Below, in pieces: positions 10,496 to 20,974 of a DNA stretch of 64,000 bases (the first letter of the stretch is position 1; every line of letters starts with the position of its first letter). The notes beneath the pieces are model-generated. The model saw only the letters and a list, made by a program, of their open reading frames with translations. It had not been told where the DNA came from and searched no databases. Position numbers and translations under genes: made by a program. Source of the DNA: Eucalyptus grandis (lineage: Eukaryota; Streptophyta; Magnoliopsida; Myrtales; Myrtaceae); NCBI RefSeq assembly GCF_016545825.1, contig NC_052620.1:7378001-7442000 (forward strand), read 5' to 3'.

Positions 10496-11250
10496 TACAC
10501 ACACTCTAGCAAAAGAAATCATCTTCATTGCCTCCGTGCGTTGATCCACATAAAGGGGTTTGCCAATGGAACTTGCTATGGCACTTATTGCCGGCGCCAA
10601 CCAAAGGTCAAAAAGACGATTCTTGAGCCTAATCCACACAGAAACAGAGGATTGCTTGTCTTATTTTAGCTCCAAAAGAGGCTTCCATTGTTGTAAAATG
10701 AGGGGAACCCTTGCCACCGTTAGGGTCCCCTCTTCCAAGATCTTCCTATAGAACAAGGGATCCGGGACATGAAAAAAGAAGAAACCTTGGTCATTGGCCA
10801 ACACTTCCACAAGCTTAGGGCCCCAAGTGTTCTTCAAAGCTTGCTCGGTGAGCTAAAAATGAATTTTTCTCCCTACAAAATAACCAACCAAGTATTCATG
10901 CCACTTGGGGTCCGCAGCCTGAAGCACATCCTCGGATAAGCTAACAATCGTCCTATTATCCACAAAGGTACAAGGTGTGCCACATTAGCCCAAGACCGGG
11001 TAGGGGGAGGCCTTGAGGTACTGGGCAGCTGGCTCGAGTCTTGAAGGCGCTTGGAAGGGGCACGTGCACGACTACGGCCCCGAGAACGCCCTTCGTGTGC
11101 TGGCTTAAAGCGCAACCCTTGCTTGATCCCATCTCTAACCGAGGCCAGACCCACAACAGAAGGAGTGACCTGACCTGGAATCCCAGCAGGTTGGTCCACT
11201 ACATTGCATAAAGAGGGGCTACGTCCCTTAACACTAACAACACCAAGATG
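10496..11250 (-). pseudogene. LINE ORF1, DUF4283 half, between two insertions
   Basis: Minus-strand ORF1 sequence of a plant LINE. Reading from 11250 downwards there is an N-terminal linker, an Arg-rich patch, RSWANVAHL (a typical lead-in to DUF4283), and after frame changes WIRLKN, LAPAISAIASSIGKPLYVD and ISFARVCVEI (10639-10500), the core of the DUF4283 nucleic-acid-binding domain. The copia element interrupts the domain directly after VCVEI. The reading frame is already shifted between the two domain blocks, so the LINE was probably dead before the copia insertion. Confidence 0.8.
11243..11250. repeat. Target-site duplication (left) of hAT element
   Basis: ccaagatg, repeated exactly at 13802-13809. 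An 8-bp duplication is diagnostic of hAT transposases. Confidence 0.93.
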
Positions 11251-11290
11251 TAGGGGTGTCAAAAAAGCCCGACCCGACCCAACCCGAACA

Positions 11291-11315
11291 CGAAACAAGT
11301 AGTATACTTGTTTCG
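11291..11315. repeat. Short perfect hairpin, left subterminal hAT
   Basis: The arms cgaaacaagta and tacttgtttcg are perfect inverted repeats around the 3-nt centre gta. The hairpin sits among acccgaccc motifs 40 bp from the left end of the hAT element. Confidence 0.8.
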
Positions 11316-11517
11316 GGTCTTGATACTGTTTGAGACACAGACATAAAACAAGCAATAAAGATATGTTTAGGGTCGGGTAGGGTCGGAACATTGTTCGACC
11401 CGAAACACAATAACTCCAAATCCAAACATAAACAGTAAACACAAACACGTTCTCATCTTTCTCGGCTCCACCTTCTTCTCCGACGACACGACTGTGCCTA
11501 CGCTCACGACCGCCGGA

Positions 11518-11645
11518 ACCCTAGCCACCACCGAATCAGTCGATCGTTGCCGTCCGTCGATGCGCCTCCGCCTCGCCGTCTCCGTCGCCACCCCTCGTCT
11601 CAACGCCGGAACCCTAGCCGCCGCCGAATCTGTCGATCGTTGCCG
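11518..11645 (+). repeat. Short direct duplication inside the captured region
   Basis: The segment accctagccaccaccgaatc... and its near copy accctagccgccgccgaatc... start about 89 bp apart and both run into tcgatcgttgccg. It looks like a local tandem duplication of a captured 5' exon or UTR. Confidence 0.6.
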
Positions 11646-11716
11646 GCGACGCCGAGGAGGAGGACGAGTCGGCTCTCGACCCCGAGCTCCGATACAGCTT
11701 CCAGTGGAATTTCAAG
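11627..11716 (+). pseudogene. Captured first-exon-like fragment in hAT, gene unknown
   Basis: A GC-rich open stretch encodes an acidic segment followed by ALDPELRYSFQWNFK and stops at a plausible splice donor (AAG|GTTCGC at 11716/11717). The composition (GC-rich 5' exon, then AT-rich intron) is typical of plant genes and unlike the flanking hAT ends. I do not recognise the parent gene. It is upstream of the CCR4-like exons but need not come from the same gene. Confidence 0.4.
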
Positions 11717-13310
11717 GTTCGCTTCTCCCCTGTAGTCCTTGATTACGCTCTATATAGGTTTGATCCGCTGCTTCTTGATTTCCTGGGTTTTCGTTTTCGT
11801 TTTGTTTCCTACGAGTTGTCTGGTTTTCATGTCGAGCGAGTGCGGCAGTTCTTGTTCTATCGAAATTTATAGCTAAAATGATTGATGGGTCTCTCTGCGT
11901 CGTCTTCTTTAGCTTTGGATGATTTCGGGAAATGGGGTGAGTCGTCTGGTGGAGTTGGATTTAGGAAGCTGAACAAGAATCGGAGAGTTGCCGTCGGATT
12001 CGTGTAATTGGTGTTTGCCAAGAAAAGAAGAGATTCGGCAGCTTGACTTCGAGAGAGCATCTTTTCTCTCTTTCCGATTAGGCTAGAATGAAGGAACTGC
12101 GAAGATGCTCGCGAGAGAGAAAAAGTGCTGCAAAATGTGCCGTCTTTTTGTGCTAATTAGGTGATGTGAGATGTCAGGAGTATACTTGTTTCTCATGGAA
12201 ATGTGATTCCTTTTTACTGGAGAGCAGAAGGCTGTGAATTGAAGTTAGATCTTGCGCATAAGTTTAAGTACCCCGCTTCTGATTTTCGTGTCTCTGAAAA
12301 GAAGCAATTTCACATGTAACAACAAATAAGACACGACGGCTTGAAAAATTAATTTAGGTTCATATCCCACATGACATGAGTGATATTCATAATGGAAGCA
12401 GATAGCGCATATTTTTTTATCGCAAATAGACTGGGATCTACAAGCACAAAAGAAAGTTCATTTTTGCAATGCAAAGGGAAGTAGTAACAGAGGACTATAT
12501 TTTCTTTATATGACATACCTCCCTGTTTATTGACTCTCCCTTGAAAGCCACATTCTACTCCTTGGCGAAACACCACCCAATCCTGACAGAACAAAGCATA
12601 GCTGAATTGTACTTTAAACAAAACAACAGACAACGAAAAGAAGAAGAGCAGACAAAGAACTTATCATAGACTCTCACAAAACCATCAACCAATTTATTGG
12701 TACACGAGTGCTTTCTTTCGTGTTACTTCTTGATGTCTTGTCAGACTGGTAGCTGGAGTTCCATCATAATTATCTGGTATACATTGAGATAAGCATTCCT
12801 ATTCTCAACGGAAGTTCCAGGTCGCGGACATCTTAATTTTGTTGTTTATGTAATTAAAGCAAAAAAGGTCTTTGTAGATAATCTAGTTTCTTTCTAGATG
12901 AAGTTGCTAAATTACTGTTTTTGTTTAAATATATTAGCCATTGTGGCAGATTCTTTACTTTGTAGATAGAGTAATGGGAAATGAATTTATAGTAAGAGGA
13001 TGTATGTTGATCAGATTTACTTTGTTTGGAAGAACAGAATATTAACTAGGCCTCCTCCTCATGCGTCGATGGAGATCGACTATTAGTTTTGTCCTCCCTT
13101 TTTGGCATGTTTGGTACATTGAAAACAGATATGTTTTCTTTTCCAAGTTCAAAGTGATCATTTCGAGGAGTTTTTCGCCCTTGAATTAGACAAACATGGT
13201 TATGAAGCTTTATACAAGAAAAAAACGATCGAGGTTATTCATGGACTTCTCCTTTTATGTTGTCTTAGGTTTCACGTCATTTTATTTATTTATATGTCCA
13301 TTGTCTGCAG

Positions 13311-13615
13311 GTTTATGGTGGGAATATCAATACAATAGATGGTTGTGCTACATTTTTTCACAAAGACAGGTTTCTAATGTAAAAAAATAAGAGGTAAAAG
13401 AGTTGCTGCATTTGATGTCTTCTCCATCTCTGTATCATCATAAGCTAAAGGCTTCAATGTGTCTATGCAGGTTGCAGTAGAGTCCTTGACAGAAGCATTG
13501 GTTCCAAGCACCCAGAAGAGAGCTACTTTAAATCGATTAATTAAGATTGAGAAGCTTCGTGACGAAGAACTGCAGCCTCAAATTCTCGAGCTTCTAAAAG
13601 GATTTAACGAACCCC
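13311..13615 (+). pseudogene. Captured CCR4-like deadenylase exon fragments in hAT
   Basis: Two exon-like blocks sit behind AG acceptors. Block 1 (from 13311, after ttgtctgcag) reads VYGGNINTIDGCATFFHKDRF and then hits a stop; the block TIDGCATFFxxDRF is characteristic of the plant CCR4 exonuclease/endonuclease-phosphatase domain. Block 2 (from 13471, after gtctatgcag) reads SLTEALVPSTQKRATLNRLIK, the segment that follows in CCR4 homologues. The downstream sequence IEKLRDEELQPQILELLKGF does not match my recollection of CCR4 and may come from another gene. An A-run and the hAT end follow. The parent would be a poly(A)-specific mRNA deadenylase; this copy lacks most of the protein and cannot be functional. 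Confidence 0.65.
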
Positions 13616-13655
13616 AAAAAAAAAAAAAAAAAAAAAGAGGAAACCCAGTAACCCG

Positions 13656-13722
13656 ACCCGACCCGAACCGACCCGAAACACATTAGATGGTCTTATGTGT
13701 TTCGGGTCGGTTCGGGTCGGGT
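13656..13722. repeat. Perfect 28-bp inverted repeat, right subterminal hAT
   Basis: Left arm 13656-13683 (starts acccgacccgaacc) is the exact reverse complement of 13695-13722, with an 11-nt loop. A second stem of gggtcgggt against acccgaccc follows at about 13747-13780. Both lie within 150 bp of the right end of the hAT element. Confidence 0.9.
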
Positions 13723-13801
13723 CATAGCTTGTGATCATTGTGTTTCGGGTCGGGTCGGGTAACAACAAGACCCGACCCAACCCGACCCATTGACACCCCT
13801 A

Positions 13802-13809
13802 CCAAGATG
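13802..13809. repeat. Target-site duplication (right) of hAT element
   Basis: ccaagatg, identical to 11243-11250. Confidence 0.93.
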
Positions 13810-14290
13810 GGCCTCGTTTAAGAGGCCCCCCACTTCAGCTGAAGAAGATGCCATAGGTGCAAAAAAACCCTCCAATGGCCCAATAAACCCTTCTACAATA
13901 CAGACAACGCAGGGAAGGAAGCCATACCAGGGCAAAGGCTAAATCAGGATGAAGAGGGGCGCTGAGTAGTCACCACATCCACCGCAAGGCTCTCAACGCA
14001 AGCTCCGAAGCCCAGCTCGAATAGAACCAGGGTAGAAACTAGCAACGAATCGAGCGAGAAATGGGGTAGCTTCGATCTCCACTTCAGGGACAAAGCGGAG
14101 CAAGCCGCTCAGTGAGAACCAGGAGGGAAGCCAGAAGAAGGAACCCTCTAAAAATTGAGTCGAACCAATGGCTTCACCACCCGGGACGAGCTGAAGACCA
14201 GACAGGGTGAACAGGAAGCAATTCGCACCCTAGAGAGAAGAAGGTGAACAGTATAGCGAGAATACACAAATGGCCAGCCCCCTTTGATCT
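13810..14290 (-). pseudogene. LINE ORF1 start and probable 5' UTR
   Basis: The likely ORF1 start is the minus-strand ATG near 13854 (MASSSAEVGGLLNEAHL). Across the 8-bp duplication the same frame continues at 11242, so the hAT inserted close to the beginning of ORF1 without other damage there. The sequence up to about 14290 has a composition different from the AT-rich DNA beyond it and no ORF of interest, and is probably the LINE 5' UTR. The exact 5' end cannot be fixed by eye. Confidence 0.55.
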
Positions 14291-15249
14291 CCAACCATTG
14301 TTTGAGTTTGCTTTTTTTGATAATTTTTATTTTGTTTTTCATATGATTATGATGAATACACTGAAAAAATAAAATAAAAATAAAAATCTAGCTGTTAATG
14401 TCAAGCTTCCTTGTTTGCCCCTGAAATATGCACATGAAGTTCACCGTCTTTTGCTCTTGCTAGCGTTACAAGATTCAAAAAAATGAACAGAAGGGAACTT
14501 GCAAATTAAAGGGGAACACAAAGATGTAAAATCTGGAAGGGTGTGAAAATCCATTCGTAAGAACATCATGTTTAGAGTGCGTGGAAAGCTGCAGAAAGCC
14601 ACTAACTTATGCCACGTGGCAAAAATTAATTGACGTTCTGGATTACTTACTCTTTAATAAGACTAGACGTCATGATAAGGGAAATTTGATAGAGGCCAAC
14701 AAAATTAGAACCATGAGTAAATGTAGTTAAGTAGTATATAACAGCAAATCCATTTGCACGTTTTAATCGAATCTATGAACTGATAACCTACTTATAATCC
14801 AAAAAAGGACAAGATCAAGATATGTCCATATAATTGCTTATACAATTTCTCATAGGACCAAACAAAATTTGGCTAGCTACTTTATAACACTTAACATATG
14901 ATGCCCAACCAATGAACTTGTAATTAGGGAAAATTTGAGAGACCTTAAAAAACGATGCCCATGTTATGAGTTTTCCTAATTAGGACGTTTGAGGAGAGAT
15001 TTTTCCTTATTGGAAAAATGTGAAAATGTTGATGGGTCCTATTGGACCGACCAGTTGTTACTTCTTCTGTCAATTCTAATTGGGTAAGTCAAATTGGATG
15101 GATACCGAGACTTCACGATCTCCTCCTTTTCTCTGCACCGAAATCAAATCTCTAAACCCCAGTCCATCTACTAGTTTTCTGAACTTCTATTCTCTCCCTA
15201 GTCTCTGAATCTTCGTGATCCAACGTTGATCCTATCGAATTTTTCAAGA
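14291..15249. other. AT-rich intergenic and promoter region of the ERD7-like gene
   Basis: No ORF of interest is seen. The stretch from about 15120 is CT-rich (ctcctccttttctctgcacc), as is common in plant 5' UTRs. A G-box palindrome is at 14611-14620. I see no convincing TATA box. Confidence 0.4.
14611..14620. promoter_or_regulatory. G-box/ABRE palindrome GCCACGTGGC
   Basis: The 10-bp perfect palindrome gccacgtggc contains CACGTGGC, the core bound by plant bZIP/ABF factors in ABA and drought responses. It is about 640 bp upstream of the ERD7-like start. ERD7 family genes are dehydration- and senescence-induced, so a regulatory role is plausible but not shown. Confidence 0.4.
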
Positions 15250-16675
15250 ATGACAGGGACAAGGAGAGAGCACCCTCATGGGACTGTCACTGACATTTTC
15301 AACTTCGATTGTGCTTCCCTGGTTGTGATGGAGATCGGCCATGGCGATGAACAGTCGTTCACAGTTTTGCGAGCCGGGGCCTTTGTGGTCAACCTCTATG
15401 TGCAGGCCATGACTCACGTCATGATGACGACGTGCGCCGTGCGTGACGCGCAGTGGCCACTTTCGAGAGACTCCATGGCAATTCGTGTTGGAGAGAGGAG
15501 CTTTGCATTTGTGATGCTAGGGCTGATGTATGGCCTCCAGCTTCCTCCGCTTTGTGATGAAGACACGGTGGATACTCTTGAGAGGGTTTTCATGAAGTTC
15601 AGTCACTACACCGCCCTCGACAATGGAGAAAATGGTAGAAATTCTTCCATGCCTAGCTTCCGTCTTTTGCATTTTCAGACTGGATTTTAATTTTCTTGAG
15701 CACAAATGGTAGATGCACATTTTTCGTTGAGATGGATTTTCTCAATAATGGTCAAATTTATGGTTTAAGAAATTCAGATGTCATTAAATAGATATTCCGC
15801 TAGACGTGAGATTGGTGGATACCGATAGCGTTAGGGAATTTGAGCACATGTTGTGTGTATCCATTCCTTGACGGTTGAGTTGGTTCGTGTTTTCTTTTTT
15901 TCTTTTTTTGAAGTTGGTGAAAATTACAGTCGCAAAAGGAGAAGGAAGAACTTGGAGCATTGAAATCGTTGGAAACCTCACGACCAATCGTAATAGAAAT
16001 TGATTTTTATTTTCTTAATTGTCTTTGCGTTTTCGATGTTTGACTTTTTTGACATACCTCAAAGTGGTCATTACATAATCATAACGTTGAAATATCCCAA
16101 TCGCTAGATTACGATGTTATATATTCTTTATTTATGCAGTTTTGGATTGGAATTTCGTACAATAAATATGATAGAGTTGGATACAAGAACTCTAATGACT
16201 AATATTTACAGGTTATCCATGTCTTGACGACGAAGCAACTTTCTGGGCAACAGTACGACCGGTTGTTGAGAACTTCGCACGGGGGAAAATCGGAAATAAC
16301 TGGCGACTGATGGAAGGGACTGAGGCGACGAGCTTGTCAAAGGTTTTCAGAATATCGGCAACGACCGAGATAGTGAGCAACGCTATTCTCACCGGCTTCC
16401 TAAAGCCAGTGCATGTAGAGACCTTCATCGTGAAGATGAAGGACCAGGGAAGGAGGGACGTAGATGCTGAGGATGCGCTTTCTTCCATTTCAGCCGTAAC
16501 CGATATCGTTAATTCCTTAGGGAAGGTTTGGGGAATCACAATCGGCGATCTACAAGTTCCTGAGGATGCTCGCAGAGAGGAAGGTCCAGAGACGATGTCG
16601 CAGATTAAACTTTGGAAGTTGAATCAGCTTGGCGTGGCACTTTTCTTGCGTCATAACTCAAAATTGCTTGGCTAG
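15250..16675 (+). CDS. Short senescence/dehydration-associated (ERD7-like) protein, two exons
   Basis: The proposed CDS joins 15250-15634 and 16212-16675 (282 aa). The donor GT at 15635 and the acceptor AG at 16211 are both phase 1 and restore a Gly codon. Exon 1 matches the N-terminal part of ERD7 proteins: a region like VELACGD...VRL (here VVMEIGHGDEQSFTVLRAG), then AVRDAQWPLSRDSMAIRVGERSF against the family pattern VGDEIQWPLxKDExxVKVDExHYF. Exon 2 carries SLSKVFRISATTEIVSNAIL and TGFLK, matching the senescence domain (PF06911) segment K(R/M)TxxTEKVAxGILSGVxK. The protein is much shorter than typical ERD7 (about 450 aa) and strongly diverged, with the end of the senescence domain compressed. 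The frame is intact, so it may be a functional short paralogue or a young pseudogene. Start chosen: first ATG of the frame (MTGTRREHPHG). ERD7-type proteins associate with membranes and lipid droplets under stress; I infer nothing specific for this copy. Confidence 0.7.
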
Positions 16676-18600
16676 GCTGATCTAAGATTTAGTGATGAAT
16701 AAGGAAGGAAATGACGACAGAACATCAAAGCATTGTGGTCATACTAGTATGTTCATTCATGCAATGATGTCTTATAGGATTTTTTTTTTTTCATGCCAGT
16801 TAATAAATTTTATGCAATGAGATTTCGATTTGAAGATTTTCTTTTTTTCAGCAAATAATTCCAACTATCCTCTAATTGTTTTTTTCCATATACCAAGATT
16901 TAGTGGTAGTAATTGATCACATGTAAGAATCTTAGCTTATGACAGTAGAGATGAATACTACATGGTAGCAGTGAGAAATTCTTTACCGCTAACTAAATCA
17001 TGGTATTCATGAAGAACAGGTTGTTCTAGCTCGATACTATCAAGAATTCCTAACTATTGCATGGGTTTTGCGACACTCCCAGTCTCAATTGAATCATTGG
17101 ACAAGAATCGCCTGTTTTTGTCTGTCACCATGGAGAGAGCTTTCTTCACCCTAACCTTTGTGGTAGTTTTCTCTATGCCCTATCTCCCCATCTTCAACCC
17201 TTTCTCCACCATCTACCTCTACTGATGTATCCCAAGACTATTTCTCTCCTAGACCACCTCCTTTCAACATCTTTTCTCGCCCCTATTTTGTTATCCTAGG
17301 ACGATAATGACGGGGAAAAGGTTGCTGCTCTTTATAAAGGAAGGAGCAACCTCTGGCCTCAAACGCAAGCCAGACAAGTTGATGATACTATATCCGATCA
17401 ATCTATCAGAAACTGTGAACTTACCCAACAGCTCTGGTTGGGCAACCTTTAGCCAGCCCCGCTCTTGACTTTCATGCCTTCCAGTCTCCTATGAAAAGGT
17501 GTGGAAGTTGGAAAACTTAATAATCTCCCGACTTGATAGAGTTCTTTCTTGCATTCCAGTTCTCTAATGAGGAAGAGAAGAAACGAATCTAGGATGCAGC
17601 ACCATCGGCCTTTGCAAATCATCTTCTTATCCTGAAAAGGTGGGAACAAGGCACGCCATCCAAAGGTATTCGTTTGATTGCTGCTGCTTTTGGATTCAGT
17701 TCCTTGTTTTATCTATGGACTGGTTCTCTTAAGTTTGCCTTTGGTCATCTGGATATAAGCCAGATTATAATATGTTTTATCCTATCTTGTGCTTTGGTAG
17801 CTGTGAAGGACAAGATAAAGATGGATATAGCCCGAATAAAAACATCCTAGGGAGGTGAGATAGACCCGGATATGATTTCTCGTATCTAACTATTTTTCAA
17901 AAACCCCATGCTCTCCTTTTTTGTCTCCTTCGTTCACGCGCTGGTCACATTTAAGTTTCACGAAAACAGTTCACGAAAGCAGCGGGAGTCTTCTTCTCCG
18001 TAGCTCTAGTCCGACGAACTCAAGCTCCATCTCCAGCGAGTTCAAGCTTCAATCTGCAAAATCTTCATCTTTCCAGCTTGTTTCTTTGATTTCTAGCAGT
18101 GGTCTTTGAATTCCAGAAGCTCAAGCAGTTATACATCATCATCTTCCGACCAAAAATATCCGACTTTAAATTAATAATTCACTCTACAGTGAATAGGATA
18201 TGAAAAAATCCCAGTATTTTATATCATATTCTAATCATTTGTATCCAAACAATTAAACACAGCCTAAAGAGTTAGTGGGAAAACTAGCATCTCAGTTTAG
18301 GACGGTGTTAATGGTGAATACTAGTTATGATATGGGAAAGTTTGCTTGAAGGTCAATCTAGATTGAATGCCGCTTAAACCCAAAACATTGGTCACGGAGG
18401 AAGAAGCGATTGTTTAGATAGACGTTAACTACGATAGTCTACCACATTTGTATTATTTATGTGGTGGTATCAGTCATTACCCGAAATGTTGTAATTATGG
18501 AAGTTGCCCAACCCCTTACTTCCATAAGAATTTGCTACGTCATGGATAAAGAAACAATAAAGCAAATGGCCTCAGACTTACTATAAGAATTTGTTTCCAC
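16676..18600. other. AT-rich intergenic region, no gene supported
   Basis: Only short spurious frames are seen. The part at about 17730-18270 has alternating ggata/tatcc segments and ends tccaaacaattaaacacagcc, which resembles the end of a MITE, but I cannot define both termini or a TSD. Confidence 0.35.
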
Positions 18601-18604
18601 CTTC

Positions 18605-19251
18605 TAAGAGGTTGGATCAGTCGTTTTTTAAATAGTCCAACGAACGCTTCTCGATCAGATGGCATGAATGGCCTTTTCTATCAGGAGCATTGGGAAATTT
18701 TGAAAGATGACATCTCAACCGAGCTGCAAAATATGTTTTTGTGTGGCCTTTTATATCCAAATATGAGCCCTACACACTTGACTCTAATTCCCAAGGTCCC
18801 TGTCCCGAAAGACTTGTCTAAGTTTGGAACTATAAGTCTATGTAATTTTAGCTACAAAGTAGTAGTTAAAACTCTAGCTAATAGGTTCCAACCGTTACAC
18901 CCCAGTTCATTTCCCCAATGCAAAGTGCTTTTGTTGAAAACCGAATGATCAAGAACAACATTTTAATTGTCTAGGTATTGCAGCATTGGATTACATGTCC
19001 ATAGTGGCGTAAGAAAAAGGTAAGGGTTTTAAAACTGAATATGCAAAAAGCCTATGATCGAGTAGAATAGGATTTCCATAAAACATGTTTTTACAAATTG
19101 GGTTTCCAATAAATATCCGTGGGCCAGATTATGAAATGCATGACAATAGGATCTTCTACGGTCAAATTCAATGGAATTGTTGGAAGACCTCATGTGAACT
19201 TCGACAAGGTGATCTAGTGTCCCCATATCTATGTATATACTTGCAAATACC
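18605..19251 (+). pseudogene. LINE ORF2 reverse transcriptase, N-terminal part
   Basis: Degenerate plus-strand LINE (RVT_1) sequence. It contains SDGMNGLFYQEHWEILKDD, TLIPKVPVPKDLSKFGTISLCN and YKVVVKTLANR (18650-18900), then after stops QKAYDRVE (about 19050), KLGFPINIRG-like sequence, and LRQGDLVSPYLCIYLQ (19198-19245). These are consecutive RT blocks of plant L1-like elements. Multiple stops and frame changes show it is dead. The MULE at 19261 interrupts it directly after the LRQGD...SPYL block; the RT resumes at 28411. Confidence 0.85.
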
Positions 19252-19260
19252 CTTTCTATT
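19252..19260. repeat. Probable 9-bp TSD (left) of the MULE, degraded
   Basis: ctttctatt on the left compares with attgttatt at 28402-28410; six of nine positions agree. A 9-bp TSD is normal for Mutator elements. The LINE frame continues sensibly across the two flanks, supporting this junction. Confidence 0.5.
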
Positions 19261-19845
19261 TGGGAAAAGTGCCAAAAAAGTCCTAAACCTTTTGTTTTTG
19301 TGCCAATTTAGTCCTAAACCTTTTTTTGGTGCCGATTTAGTCCTAAACCTTTTTATTTGGTGCCGATTTAGTCCTTCCGGCAAATTTAGCCCGGAAAATG
19401 CCTACGTGGATACAAAGTCAACGTCAGCCGATCCTACGTGGTCGGACCGGCGCTGACATGGATTCCTAAAAACAAAACGACGCCGTTTTATTAAAAAAAA
19501 AAAAAAAACCCTAGAACCTTCAAAACAAAACGGCGCCATTAAGAGCTCTTACGTTTTCCCTTTTCTCACGAGCCTCGAATCGTCTTCAGTGATGGAGGAA
19601 GAACCCCAAATCCCATCTGCCCAAATCGATTCAATCTGAACTCAAATCCAAGGAGTTTGCTCAAGCCGAGTTGCTCTTTGATCGAATCGACTCCCCCCCA
19701 ATCTAGCCCAACCCCTTCGTATGCCCAAACCCTACAATTCAGCCTTCGAAATTGCGAAGACCTGACTGACCCAATTCGAGTCGCCACCCGATTGACCCAA
19801 TTCAGGTTGCAACCGGATTCGACCTCACTGAACACGACAAAGTGT
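19261..19845 (+). repeat. Left TIR of the MULE (about 585 bp)
   Basis: The outer part is built of near-repeats of agtcctaaacctttt...ggtgcc(g/a)attt (19285-19375). A GC-richer part follows and then a segment that stays open in both directions (19600-19845). It matches the reverse complement of 27833-28401 with a modest number of substitutions. Just inside, acaaagtgtgtggtccca occurs twice (19836-19878). Confidence 0.88.
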
Positions 19846-20974
19846 GTGGTCCCAAACACAACAAAGTGTGTGGTCCCAATTTGCTCGTGTTGTCGACACT
19901 CAGCCGACATAAAGGTATGTTTTTGTGGTTGTGGTCCCAACCCTCAAATTTTTTCAATACATCCCACGATGTTGTTGTGATGATATCCAGACACTCAACA
20001 CTCAACATGCCTTGTAGTCGTGCTGTTGGTCTAATGTCCAATAAATTTTAGGTTATAGTTGTCTTCACATGAGCTTGACAGAATATAAAGGCAAAAAAAG
20101 ACATGACAATATTACCGTTATATTTTGAGAAGCAAAACATTGAAGTAAATGGCTATTGAACTTATTTCCTTTGGAGAATATGCATTCTAATTTCACTCAG
20201 AAATTTCATCGAACAGGTGGCGTTTGAATTGATTTTAGTACAAATTGATTTTAACAAGGATTTCTATGTTCTCATATGCGATGATTGCATATGAATTGAT
20301 TTTAGTACAAATGGGTTGTTGTGGGATTGCTGTACCTTAGAATTTCTACTTTTTATGTATGAAGGTATGCGTTTGTGATTGAATCTGGCACTCAAATGAA
20401 GACTTTTTCGTACGGACCTAAACCGTGCAAGGTTGGAAGCAGTTTTTTTTTTTTGGTATTATTTCTCCATATGAAAAAAAAAAACTATTTCTCGAGAGGC
20501 AACACAAAATCGATCGTCTCCTCTAAACATAAGCGAAACCTGGCTGTAGGTGTATCTTGATTGTGTTCTGGTCAAGCTGATCATAGGGGCAACCACAATA
20601 GTTTGTCAAGTGAGTTAATGGTAGGGGAGACCAAAACTTCAAAGAACAGCGTATTGATTATAAAGGCCAAGTCAAAGCACAACATGCGATAGAATTTCAA
20701 TTGCAATCTGTATAAATGTGTGTTTGAATTTTTAGTATTGCTACTTATATGGCCCACCCATTTCCTGGATTGTATATATTTGGAGTCAATTGCAGTCTTT
20801 TGTCATCTTCCACCTTCAATTTGTTGATTCTCATGTTGAACTTCAATTGCAGTATTTTGAATAGCAATAGCTTAAAAGCATAATCATGATTTTCCATTGG
20901 ACCTATTATGCTGTTGCTCCATTATGAGTCTCCATGTGCTTATAATATATATTTTCATTTTGTGTAGGGTCAAG
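19846..20974 (+). other. MULE 5' interior, probable transposase leader and intron
   Basis: AT-rich with no coding evidence. A pyrimidine-poor stretch ends in an acceptor-like tttgtgtag just before gtcaagATG at 20975, suggesting an intron in the transposase 5' UTR. The donor cannot be chosen by eye; a GT following ataaag at about 19914 is one candidate. Confidence 0.35.

Larger units (their letters stand above)
11251..13801. mobile_element. Non-autonomous hAT element carrying host exons (Pack-type, 2551 bp)
   Basis: The terminal inverted repeat taggggtgtcaa at 11251 matches the reverse complement of ttgacaccccta at 13790-13801, and both ends abut a perfect 8-bp TSD (ccaagatg). No transposase domain is found inside, so mobilisation would need a hAT transposase in trans. 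Both subterminal regions are packed with gggtcgggt/acccgaccc motifs and perfect hairpins, probably transposase binding sites. The interior holds exon-like pieces: a coding stretch at 11641-11716 followed by a GT donor, and CCR4-like exons at 13311-13615 behind AG acceptors, with about 1.6 kb of intron-like AT-rich DNA between. The element sits near the start of a LINE ORF1. Boundaries are very well supported; the origin of the first exon is unknown. Confidence 0.9.

Noticed and set aside
17730..18270. Possible Tourist-like MITE ending in aattaaacacagcc
   Set aside because: Only one terminus looks convincing; no matching opposite end or TSD was found by eye.
19566..20051. Overlapping frames in the left MULE TIR, mirrored at 27757-28095
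   Set aside because: They occur in both TIRs as inverted copies and carry no domain; treated as terminal repeat sequence.
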